Source: Prinia subflava (Eukaryota; Chordata; Aves; Passeriformes; Cisticolidae). Taken from it: a DNA stretch of 64,000 bases. The stretch spans positions 60,204,985 through 60,268,984 of the forward strand of contig NC_086248.1 in the NCBI RefSeq assembly GCF_021018805.1. The letters run 5' to 3'. Positions 12,301 to 23,491 of this stretch are shown here, one piece after another. The notes under the pieces were generated by a model. It searched no databases and was not told where the DNA came from. It saw only the letters and a list, made by a program, of their open reading frames with translations. Both the position numbers and the translations under genes were made by a program. Position 1 is the first letter of the stretch. Every line of letters starts with the position of its first letter.

Positions 12301-15300
12301 CAATGGATTCAGCACTGCTGATGTATGAGTCTCCTGAGCCGATTTCGAGACTGCAGTCTCCTTCCCTTTATCTTCATGAACTGTGTCCTAGTGGGCTGAA
12401 AAACACAGTTATTTTAGCCACTTCTCACATTTCTAGATGAACCCTTTCTTCAGTCAGAGATGATGAAGTGAAATGAAATTATGAAAGGCAGAAAACATAG
12501 AGCCCAAAGTGTGACCTAGGAATCTTAATTTTCCTCAATCATTGCTGTAACGGAATGCAAGTCTGCAGCAGCAGGGGTGAAATTATAGTACAAATTACCA
12601 TGCTATGCCAGATAAATTATTCTCTGCAGCATGGTTATTAAGTGATAGATAAATAACTAACACTGCAGGACTGATTGACAAAATATAAGTGACCTGGAGC
12701 TAAGCAGGGCACTGTGGAAATAACATTGCAGTGCCACTAGTATTTTAATACTGAAATGAGATTTTCCAAGGCAGAAAAATCTTAAAATAGTATATGACTA
12801 AGCCAGCTACAAGTTAAACATGTACTAAGAGCTCTTCGGCTAAGAATGCCTAGCTTCATTACATGTCTCATGTAAATGTTTGTTAAATACAAAGTTGGCT
12901 ACTGGTGCATGTTTTCTGTCTGGGGAGGACATTAAAGACTCCTGTTATGAGAGAGTTATGGGATTTTTTTTCTGTGAAATAGGTGTTAGATAGCTATCTT
13001 CTTTAACAACAGCTTCAAATACAATGTGGGCTCAGAGGTTATTCAGTGACATGGTGTCATTCAGGTTTAGAAACAGAGCTAATAAAGAGAGAAATTACTC
13101 AGATTATTATCAGAAGGAACCCAAGAAATCACTGACCACATGGGTTCTCTGGGGACTTTTCTGCATTATTTCTACAGCTGGAACCTGCTTCAGTTTGGAA
13201 ATTTCTGTGCAAAATGCTGTCATAATAGAATAACTAGTGTCTTACTATTTGTGTTTCTTTTCAAATTTACCAAATGCTTACTATCAGTCCTTGTGACATG
13301 TTTATACAAAGGTTGATGTTTGCCTTGAAAGGAAACAGTTCTGCCCAGGTAGTCCCTAGGAAAGAGGAACATTTTTATACAACCAAAAATAAGGGCATTC
13401 TAAGATCAAGATTTGTGACAAAGCAAGCAAGCAGGATTAATAGCAAGGAGAACACCAGCTTTTTATAAACTGAATATCCATCTAACAATGGACAAAAAAG
13501 CTGACTGGGAAAGACGCAGCATATGCCATGTTCCAGAGGGAAAGCCGTGATTAACCATAATCATGAAAATACACAATTGCACCAGAAAAAAAATCTCATG
13601 AAAGAGAAGTAAAAATCATGCATGTTCTTGATCCAGATTTGCATATGTTTTCCGCTGACTAGAAAAAATTGTTCTGAAACCTTTCTGTTAGGTCTTTCAT
13701 TCGTAATGTGCTGTAGAAGGAGCAAGCCATTTATCTGGGTCCCTGTGAAGCTGGAGCACAGGAAAGTGAATTACTGCAGAGACAGAAGCAAACCTGCTTT
13801 CAAGCCTGTGGGACCTGAACAGAGGTCTCTGGCCTCATAAAGCTGTGCTGCACACAGGATCCTACACCCAGGTATGTGCTCCAAACAGCATTCTAGCCCT
13901 AGGCCTGGTCGGGATATTTGGCTAGTGTATAGCTATAACTGCCGAGGAAATGATTTTGATAATGCTCTTGATTTCAGGGAAATGCCTCCTTGCCTGAGGA
14001 TCTTAAAATATCCATGAAACAGCATTGACATGATGCTCAGAAAGACAGACTTTTTTTGCCTCTGTACATGTGCCACTACACTCATCAGACAGAGTATATC
14101 ATAGGCAAGAGGCTGAATAATAACTGCATGAGTCATGTGGCTATTTAAAATCAAATTAGGTCTGTCTAATTAAGTATCCAGGTAATTTAATACTGAAGTC
14201 CAGTAGAACTAAGAGATTCCTACTATAGATTAAAAATGAGTATCTCACTAAAGAAAGCTCCTGTGTGTTGCCCTACACACATCCATGGCCTCTAATCTTT
14301 CCTAGATGGAGAACAAACTGAAAGAGATAAAGAGAGAAAGGCAGAGAAAAATTGAGGCAACTACAGAGACCCACCCATGAAATAATATGAATATTCTGGT
14401 TATAGACAAACAGCCAGGGCCATCAAGATGGATCAACCTGAAGACCAGATTCAGATACATCTAGTGGGACACTGCCAGTGGGTGGAGGAAGTCACAAAAG
14501 GAAAACAGCGTAGCTAGCTTACTGTCTCCTTAAGGCAGAACAAAATGCTAGCAGGTGACAGTAAACACAAAGAGATTGAAGAAGATGGCTCTCTGGAGAA
14601 AGGCCCTTGTCAGAACTTTTAGAACACATGAAAAAGAAAGGCAGATTTTTGTTTTCTTGTTTTCAAGTCAATTTTGAAACTGAGTGTAGCTCTGTAGGGA
14701 AGAGAATTGTTCCCTGGGGGAATTAGGGAAGTTGTAGAGTTCAAACAGAATGAAGAACAGGGGGGAAATCAATATTTTTTCTCTAGAGGATTGCTTTCAG
14801 TAGTTGGTGCTTTCTAGAATCAAGGCAGAAATTAAAAAACCAAACCAAAACAACAACAAAAGTCTCCCTCTCCTAAATTCCTAACTATTAAAAAGAAAAA
14901 TGACAAGGGCTCAATCATGTGCCATTGAGACTTCTGGAGCCTTGGTCTAACCTTGCTATTTAATATTTCATGACAAATCTGTGAAATTCCTTGAGGGGAT
15001 GCTCCTTCTTTTCTTTCACCCTGCCTCATCATCCATCAGTTTATTTGTTTGCTCTCTGAGCGCTTCCTGTGCCCACAGAAGAAGTACTGCAAGGTCAAGT
15101 CATCAGCTGGTATCCAAGCATGTGCATATTCTATCCAGCATAACAGGGCTGATCTAAGGCTAGATGGCATTTCCTGACCTTTAAAACGGAAGACATTTTT
15201 ATCCTGCCCAGTGAGACCCCAATATAAATAACCCAGGTATACAACCCCAACTATTTAATATTTTCCCTTCAGATCTTTTTCAGTAACTACATTTGCTTGC

Positions 15301-16096
15301 AGCAACAACCCAGGTGGTATTCTCCTACTCTCTGCATAGCACTGCAAAGCACAGAGCTTACAGCTCTGCCCTTAATTGGTAGTGGTGTAGTGAGAAACAC
15401 TGATGGTTCTGTAAAGTCTTGCATGCATAAGAAGATCACTGTTGTCTTTAATGTTCAGGTTCTCTGAAATATCAGGTGTTTGCCTTTCATTCTCTCCCTC
15501 CTGCCTTCTTCATATCTCTCTCCACAAACAAATTTTTCACAAATAAAAACCCCAATCAGCTGGGAGGAGGTGGTTTTAAGCAAAGCAAGTTATGTTTTCT
15601 GCTTCAGTGGACTATCTCCTGCCAGTCTCTTCTCCCAGTATGGGAGAAATCCCAGAACGTGCATGCCAGTCTCATGGAGCTTCCATCAACCAGGGCCATT
15701 TCTGAGGGACAGCAAATTGTGAGGAGTACCAAGATGAAAGCTTAGTGGACTAACTTGAATTTAATATCACATATTGCACCCTAGATTGTTGCTGTGTTGG
15801 TTCAATGCTGTTCTGAGCAGACAGCTCCAAAATCTTATGGAAGTAGTTACTGCCATGCCAATGGTTCAAAGATGCTTTCCTTTGCCACCAAACGAGGAAA
15901 TTAAATGAGAGCAAGGAAATGTCATTTTACCTCAAATCTTTGGTGTAGAAGACAATGCTCCAGACCAGTTTCTACAGACACGCATTGAAAGAAACTGAAA
16001 CAGAATCCCAAAGACAGAACTGCTTTAAGGGAAATATTCATTCTGAAGTCTCTAGTGAACTATACATGTCTTCAGTGACCTCATATCCTTCACGAT
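6321..16096. other. Unique DNA, no gene supported
   Basis: About 9.8 kb with no recognised gene, RNA gene or mobile element. Longer open frames at 6723-7151 (plus) and 10289-10690 (minus) have no recognisable motif. A CA-rich patch lies at about 7490-7521, and short A- and T-runs are scattered, for example near 9232 and 9360. Confidence 0.45.
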
Positions 16097-16648
16097 ATGC
16101 AGGCTTTGTCTGAATTGCCATATAGACTCAGTATGCCCAGTGTATTCCATTTGTGCCACGTTGAACAGGACCATTCTGAGCAGAATCTGAGCAGACTACT
16201 GAGCAGAACCCAGGCTGCTGCTAAGTCTCTTGGAAAGATGACAACATTTGGGAAAGGACCAAACCCCTATTCTCTCCTTCCAGCTCTCATTTACTGCACT
16301 GGCCAGGAGGAAAGCTGCATGCTGGACCTTCTTGTAACATTTCACAGGCGTGTTCCCTGCAGACATGTTCTTGGGAGGACCTGGAAGAGCAGCCAGGGCT
16401 GTCCTGTTGCATGGGGAACTCTAACAGTGAGAAAGAGAGGGAAGGAAAAGACCAAATTTGAGATGGCCATTCAACTCTGTGTCAGGGCAATTACTCTATA
16501 TGACTGCAGAATGTACGTGCTGACTCATTTTCCGCTTAAAAGAAAGATTTGTGAAGTTGGGAGAGCAGAAATGCTACTTCCCCAGAAAACAGCCATTGTT
16601 CAGAACAGCAGCAGAGAGCTGAGAATTTATGCTCAACAGCAGCTGTAG
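16097..16648 (+). other. Longest ATG-initiated open frame in the window (183 codons), unrecognised
   Basis: The frame starts with a true ATG (G at -3) and runs 183 codons to a TAG. I do not recognise any domain. The predicted protein is mildly basic, with no clear signal peptide or membrane segment. Near its start it has three closely spaced GAGCAGA words (about 16177-16210), which give SEQN/SRLLSR-like repeats. No promoter, polyadenylation signal or coding neighbour supports it. In AT-rich DNA of this length one open frame of this size can arise by chance, so chance is the default explanation. A lineage-specific ORF or part of a long non-coding RNA is the alternative. Comparison with related genomes for frame preservation would settle it. 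Confidence 0.15.
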
Positions 16649-19600
16649 GACTGGACCACTTCAAGATCTCTAGTGGGAAAATTGAGTGAGCCAATGTTCT
16701 TCCTGGAAGCATACATGGCAAATTAGAAGCTAGGACATATTTTGGACATATGGTTCACTTTCACTCCAAAAGAGGAAAAATCAGTCACATGTCCAGAGGT
16801 CCATGGGAAGTCTGTACTTATGAAAAAAGACAAACCCACATCAGCCTTTTGTTGTTCAAAACACTTGGCACACGAAGCCTTCACCGGTTCACTCACAAAT
16901 AATTTGCAAATGTTGTTTCTCCCAGTGCATCCATTGATGCCATAATAATCTTATCCATCCAAGCACACATTTCCCATACAACTAACTCCTTCCTCTCTCC
17001 TACTTGCTTGTCAAAAAAGCTTGCTGTGCTGTGCTTGCTGATGCTTGCAACAGAACTTTATCATACTTTCCTCAGTCTCATGAAAGAGTGGAGGCTAAGC
17101 AACCCTTCCTTTTCTGGCAAGTGCTGGAAATTGCCTCTGGGGAGGAACCTAAGTGTGGCACAAATAAGCAGGTTCTCTCTCAAGGCTCAGTTTTTTGCTT
17201 CCATCTCTGATCTGAAAGCTCTACACATCATCACTTCGGTTCCTCCCTAAATACCACAATCTCTGAATGTTTCAGGACCAGGATGACCTAAAGCCAAATA
17301 TTTTTTCTGTTTACATCATAAAATCAGATAACATTTAAGCGAATTACTTGAACATGAATGTGAGGTTTTCTCTAGATCAATGTGTTAAAGGAATGACAAA
17401 ATTGGAGTTTTTTTCAGTGGAGGCATTTTCTTGTTACCAAACTCCATGAAAAATCTTGCTTCCAAAAAAACTTGAAGTCTGAATATTTATATAAATTTGT
17501 CTTGTTTACTGCATATTTCCCTGCACTTCAGAACTGATCCTGACATCAGCAATTTATGAGGCTGGATTCTGTGGCCAACGGCACAAAGACTTGAAGGATT
17601 CAAGACAAGGCCATGTCCAAGTCCCAGCCTAGAAATGGGTCAGTTCTGGGCCCTAAGGAAACAGGCTCACTCTGTGATCCAGTTGACTTCAGTACAACTC
17701 CAGGGCTTAGCATCTGTGTTCAGGTTTCTCTTTCCAAAATCCATTTATTTTAAAGGTGAGATGTTGGGGGGAAGGGAGAGGAGCCATAAGAAACAAATGA
17801 CTAACTGCAAGAGGTAGCAATTGGACTCAGCATGTTCTGCTAATACACACCTGATAAAAAGCATTTTTTCTCCTCACTGCAAGCAATCAGTTTTATTAAC
17901 ATTGAACGATAATGTGGAATGACTGTGAGGGAAAAAATGCTTAAAATAATAAAGAGAAACCCTGCAGGTGAGCAAGATTGATTTTAATAAAAGCAACAGA
18001 AGAAATACATTTCTGGGACATTTTCTGTCCCCCTCCTCTTTGGAGGGTAAGATGTGACGAGTCTGGTACTGTCAGTCTTGCCAGCAGGAGGGCAGTGACA
18101 GGTTGAGCAGCGTGTCTGACAGGACTGAAGCCAAACCTCCAAGAGAAGTAGCGCAGTGCAGAATGGCCAATATTACAGATTATGTGGGGGAGAAGCAACA
18201 CACAGGGGTTATTCAGTTACCATTATACACGGCAAAAATAAACCCTGAAACAACAACCCACAAACAAATCAGGATGACAGCTCTGTAAAAAGGCAGCAAG
18301 AAATGAACTCCATCTGATTCAAATCATACTGAATTACAAAGAAAAATATTGCTAGCAACAGACAAGCATTACATCTCACACTCCTTTAAGGGGGCAGATA
18401 GACTTGCAAAGGGCTTATATGCTTGTAAAAATACAAGTTTTGCTGCCTTTGGTTTTTGTGTTCAGGCTGAACGTGATGGATGAAGTCCAACATGATACCT
18501 TCTCAGCATTCTGCAGTGACCACATAGCTCCTGCTCAGTGAGTGTCCGAGAGTTATCAGGTAGTGGCAATGTCACTCCCACAGCAATTACTCACTCAAGT
18601 AACAGCTACATGGATCTGTAGCATATTAGATTTTCACGGTATGGATATTTTTGCTATTATGGTGAAAAATCAGCATTTGTGCTTAAAACTTTGAAGTTGT
18701 CTTTCTCAACATGTTGTGCTAATCTCTTTTTTTTTCCTCTCACTTGTTTTCAGAAGCCATCTCCTCATGCTACTCTCTCCTCAGGTTGGCAGCAAACTGC
18801 CTGCTGAGCAATGAAGTCCTGGAATTCTTGTTGTAGTTTTTATCAGTGTTCAGCATCAGCTCATCTTATCTAACACACTTCTGCTGGGAAAAGAGAACTT
18901 GCAGGCTTTCCTAACCTTGCATCTTGCAGATTTGCCTACCCTCTTAGGTGTTAATGGTCTTTTGAACTATTACACATCGTCTGCACCAACTAGGTGTTTT
19001 ATTACAAACCTTACAACCTAAGAACAAATCTGAGAGGCTTCTGTCCTCCAAAGGGAGTAAGCAGGAAAAAGTTTATTTGATACTGCATCCTAAGAACATC
19101 CTATTTTTGCAAAACAAACTTGAAATGTCAGCATGGATCCCCATTTCAGAGATCAGCTAATCTAATCAGTCCAGTAGCTGGCTGTAGGGATAATGGGAAC
19201 CTAAGGGCAGAGTGAGGCAGAAAATGCTCAATGCCAGCTTCATCATTAAAGAGCAGGGAAAAAAAAGAAAAAAAAATAAGACAATTAAAACAAAAAAGAG
19301 TGACAGAGAGAGACCAAGAAGAAGTGACAGCAGATTTGGACAGAAGAGGGAGATAAGTCCTATTTGCAAATGTTGATCACATTTGGTGATTAGTCTCAGC
19401 CAAGAAATATGAAGGATGACTTTTTTTTTTGTAAGATTCCAATATGAACATGGATTTCTGTTCAGAAATAGGCTTTTCTGTGTAAAAACAGAGCTAAATA
19501 AAAAGACAATGAGAAAGGTCTAGCCTCACACAGCAAATGACTTAGTGTCAGGCTGAATGCAATGTTTCAGTTCAACATCTTCTCCCTGCTTCCCTCTCCC

Positions 19601-20789
19601 CCCCTTTGCTTTAAATGGTATATATGCAATGCTCTGTTTTATTTTAAAACACGTTTCTCCTGTTCAATTATGTAAATAAAGAAAAAAAAACAGATGAGCT
19701 GTTATAAAGCTCTGCTTAAGAGAGCTAGAACAGGGTATTAGATAGTTCTTTCAAATGTATACCAAAGACAGTGGCTCAGTGCACTTCCAGGTATTCCAGG
19801 GGTGAATTTACTTGGGGAAGAGGGAGGGGAAGGCTGAAAGAAGAAGGAGGAGGAAGAAACTGCATTTTCCAGCCTTGCTTTGTGTGGTCATCTGCCCAGG
19901 ACAGGTAATACATTGCCCCATGGTAGAGTGTGTTCACAGAGACAACTTTGTGAACTCCCATGTGATGCACCTGTAAGAGGCCAGTAATGTTTGCTGTTTG
20001 GCGACAGCAGATTTCAGCCTGCTGGTTTATGGCTTTCCCTCTCAGCAGCAACTTTGAATTTATCAGAACAGGCTATTCTACATATAAGGCTGACACTGCA
20101 ATTTATTGTATCCCACACATTATACCCAAGCATATGTCCCTATGTGAAATGCTGTTTTACTCATTCAAGATTCATGTGTGGATGATTTCTTGTGCCTCGA
20201 GTATTTAATCTAATGGGCACTTTTAGTATACACAACTACAGGCACTAAGATTAAGGATTTAAAATACTAGACCAATACATTATATAAATGAAAATCTCTT
20301 TGGCACCCACAGATATAATATAGTATTTGGGCTTTCTGACCTTGAGTACAATTTCCATATACTCATTAAAAATTGATAGCACTTCTCATTATCCATTCCC
20401 CTCTCCTCAGCCCGCCCACCCTTCTCTCCCACATCGCAGCCGCCACCTCCGATTCCCCAGTCCTGCACATCAGTCTTATGGTCACCTCCAGGGGTGTCTG
20501 GGGCACCTCCTTCAGCCTCTACAAGGAGGCTGCTGCTCTTTGTAATCCATAGGAGCATGTCAGGGAGCCCACCTCTTCCCTTTCAGTCAAGAAATGGAGG
20601 CACACACTTGTTCCCAAACATGAGATGTAAATGAAGTTTTTCCACAGCCACAAAAGTCTTTAAGCTGCTTGTGGCACAGCACTAGGTTTCTCAGAAACCT
20701 GCTGCTCTGAGACATCACTCAAGCAACAGCTCAGCTTCCAGCCATCCTGTTATTCAGGCATCAGCACAATAGTTCATTCCTAGTATTTT
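16649..20789. other. Unique DNA, no gene seen
   Basis: I recognise no gene, RNA gene or mobile element here. Short open frames on both strands lack motifs. A-rich and T-rich low-complexity patches occur near 18727 and 19259-19300, and a short poly-A occurs near 19681. Confidence 0.5.
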
Positions 20790-20807
20790 GGGGGGGGTGG
20801 GGGGAGG
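20790..20807 (+). repeat. G-run, potential G-quadruplex-forming sequence
   Basis: Eight G, then T, then six G, then AGG within 18 bases. The runs are long enough to supply four G-tracts in one strand. It stands out against AT-rich surroundings. Confidence 0.6.
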
Positions 20808-20819
20808 TGTGTATTATTC

Positions 20820-21190
20820 CTGTTTTATAAAAGGCTTATCCATTCTACAATTGAATTAATAAGAGAAAAAGCTTCAGTGGGGAATAATGTGTATCTAATT
20901 ATTAATGTACTATAGAACTTGGCTTTTATATTGCAATTTATATTGCAATTACCTTCTTTGTGATATAAAGCAGAACAATACAGAGGAAGAACTTCTTTAT
21001 TAATGCCTAATTGCATGGTAATTTAAAATATTCAAGTTTCTTTAATAAGGTGCTGTATGAATGTTACCTAATTTGACAAGATTAATTATACAATTAATTT
21101 GAGACTGCTCTCAATTAAATTAGTAAAAATTCTTAAGAATACAGAAACCTAACATGAAGTGAGATACCTATTAAACAGGGTATTAATTAG
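20820..21190. other. Very AT-rich stretch dense in ATTA/TAAT words, possible conserved non-coding element
   Basis: Contains many homeodomain-type core words (for example gattaattatacaattaat and ctcaattaaattag) and a short direct repeat of a TATATTGCAATT-like unit near 20925-20952. There is no coding potential beyond short frames. A regulatory role is inference from composition only. Confidence 0.2.
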
Positions 21191-21574
21191 ACAGAGATGA
21201 AGTAATGCATGCTTTGTTAATATAAAGGGCATTGAAGAGTTGGTACAGATGTATTATTTCATTCCTTTAATAAAATAAAGGTAGTCCAGGCACAAAACAA
21301 CTTCAGAGAAACCTTCAGAAGACTGTGTAATAGAAGTTAGAGTTAGTTCTGCTACAGGGACTGAGGAGACTGATTCTCACCTCAGGTCAGATTTATTCTA
21401 AGTCATTTGATCCTGTAGGACTACTCCAACATTATTGCAGGGTACATGCAATCCAGTCCCAATGGAGCAATGGGAAATGGAGGTAGAGGTCAGTCATGGA
21501 TTAGAAAATATGCACCATCTAAATTTCAATTTAAAAAATGAAAAATAATTATGTATCCCAGCATCACGGGTTCA

Positions 21575-22400
21575 TAAAATGACACAGGTTAGAGTTCAGA
21601 ATACTAATGGAAGGAAACAAGGCAAAAGGCAGAGTCATAACCATGGACTTCAGGAGGAAGGATTTGGTTCATGGACCTGCTTGGAAGCATCCCAAGGAAA
21701 CAGTCCCAGAGAGATGGGGGGCCCAGGAGACCTAATTGATTTTCAAGGGCTACATATTCCAATACCTAGAATATCTTATTCTGCCCTGCAGTCTAATGGT
21801 GACAGGAGGCCTGCAGGGATGAACAAGTTGTTCCTGACAAAAACCCAACACAACAAGGAAGTGCACAAGGGAGGGAAAACAGGGGTCAGGCAACTCATGA
21901 GGAATAAAGACTCTGCAAGTTTGCAGAGATGAGATTAGGAAAACCAAAGACCACAGGGATCTCAGTCTGAAAAATTACATGAAGGGCAACAAGAAAAGCT
22001 GATACAGGTACAACAGCAGCAAAAGGAATACTAGGGAAAATATGAACCTGCTGTTAATGGGAATGTAGATCTTTACAAAAAGCCACAAAGAAGGTCAAGT
22101 TCACCATGTCTTCTGCATCTCTTTTAACTGCTTGTATTCAGTATCCCACACACTGGAGGCCAGGAGGAAGCTCCAGAGAAAGGAAAACTTATTCTTTGTG
22201 GAGGAGATAGGGAACACTTAGACAAATGGCATAGACATGTCCCCGGGATCTGATGGGAAGAACCCAAAATGCTCGGGAGCTGACCAGTGTCATTGTGAGG
22301 CCAGTCTTGATCATCTTTGAAAAGTCATGATGATCAGGAGAGGTTTCCATTTTAAGACAGAGGCAACAATGGGCGCTAACATTTTCAAAAGTTGGATCAC
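21575..22400 (+). mobile_element. CR1 non-LTR retrotransposon fragment, ORF2 (endonuclease-RT linker into RT), degenerate
   Basis: The plus strand reads colinearly with the middle of CR1 ORF2. Near 21650-21740 is the characteristic ctgcttggaagcatccca stretch and a WS-to-I/LIDFQ linker. At 21850-21900 is NKEVHKGGKTG. From 21929 come DEIRKTKDHRDLSL, MKGNKKS, a stop, then YRYNSSKRNTREN. At 22195-22225 is FFVEEIGNT, and at 22249-22327 SDGKNPKMLGELTSVIV followed by RPVLIIFEKS. Similarity fades near 22400, just past the point where RT block 1 would follow. Several frameshifts and in-frame stops show it is long dead. The 5' end (untranslated region, ORF1 and most of the endonuclease) and the whole 3' half including the catalytic RT boxes are missing. 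The open frame at 21579-21932 is part of this relic, not a gene. Confidence 0.9.
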
Positions 22401-23463
22401 TTTTCTTCCATTCTGAGATGGCACATACAGTGTAGTTCAAATATGTGAATTCTTGCCTCCATTGTATTAAACAGCAAAGTTCTTGTGAGATGGAGGAGCT
22501 CTGTTAAGCACTTCTTCCTTTTAGGGAAACTGACTTCAAATGACCTGCCTGAGGTCAGAGATGAAATCTACTTTACTTGAACTCAGTCCTGCTGAGTATT
22601 AGGCTATCACTCTTCACTAGAGAGTTGTTCACAATTCTACTATATCCAGCTTATAAGCACAATAAAGTTTCTGGCAGAATATTTTTACAGCACTCTCAAC
22701 TATGAATGTAATCAAATTTGTACCCATCCAGAGGGGTATTTCATCTGGCTTCAGACTTCCACAATGTGGATCTCCAAGCCTCCAAGCTAGTCACTCTGTG
22801 ATCACCCTGCAGATAAAGGAGGAAAGCAGACTCTGTTAGATGTGCATTGCCAGACCTGTTAGATATCTGTTTAAGAGGTCATGTTTCATATTCTGGAACT
22901 GTCTATATCTGTGCAAAAAGGGAGCCTAGCATGACTAGCTAAGGAGAATTTTCATCTCAAGGATCTCAGACAAAATATGTTAGTTCATTTTGTCTGGGAA
23001 ACAGAATACAAGATATCACTGATATGACCAGTGAGAACAGAACCAATTGCAAATGCCAAATATTTGGAAGCTATTCACAGAGTGACCTTTAGTGAGATAT
23101 TTTTCAAATAAACGGCAAGAGCAAATAAAATCAAAACAGGCATTCCAAGAACAGGAAGAATCTTGATTATTAGATATTATAGATCCTTTATGTGAACTCC
23201 TACTTTCTCTTTGTTTCAAACTCAGTCAGACAACATGAGTGTAGGTATTTGAATCCAACCAAAACAGTTAATTTTTACTATTAGTATTAATAGTATACTA
23301 TGTGCACATGTTATTGCCATAAACTTCTCTATATCATAACAAGCTAGCACCACTACTTTGAAGATATTTTAAGGATTTGCTATATGTGTGCTGGATTGTT
23401 TTATTATATAAATTAGACTTATACTGCATTACGGTTAGACAAATGTAAAAAGTTTAAGGAGAT

Positions 23464-23491
23464 TTAAAACTTTCAAGTTTGAAAGTTTTAA
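23464..23491. repeat. Perfect 13-bp inverted repeat with 2-nt loop
   Basis: The arm ttaaaactttcaa (23464-23476) is followed by GT and then its exact reverse complement (23479-23491). No terminator or RNA gene context is visible, so this is a structural observation only. Confidence 0.85.

Noticed and set aside
21579..21932. 117-codon plus-strand frame taken as a gene
   Set aside because: It lies inside the CR1 ORF2 relic, and the resemblance continues past its stop in another frame.
5470..22400. Idea that the two CR1 ORF2 pieces are inverted halves of one insertion
   Set aside because: Their ORF2 content overlaps in the linker-to-RT region, so they must be separate copies.
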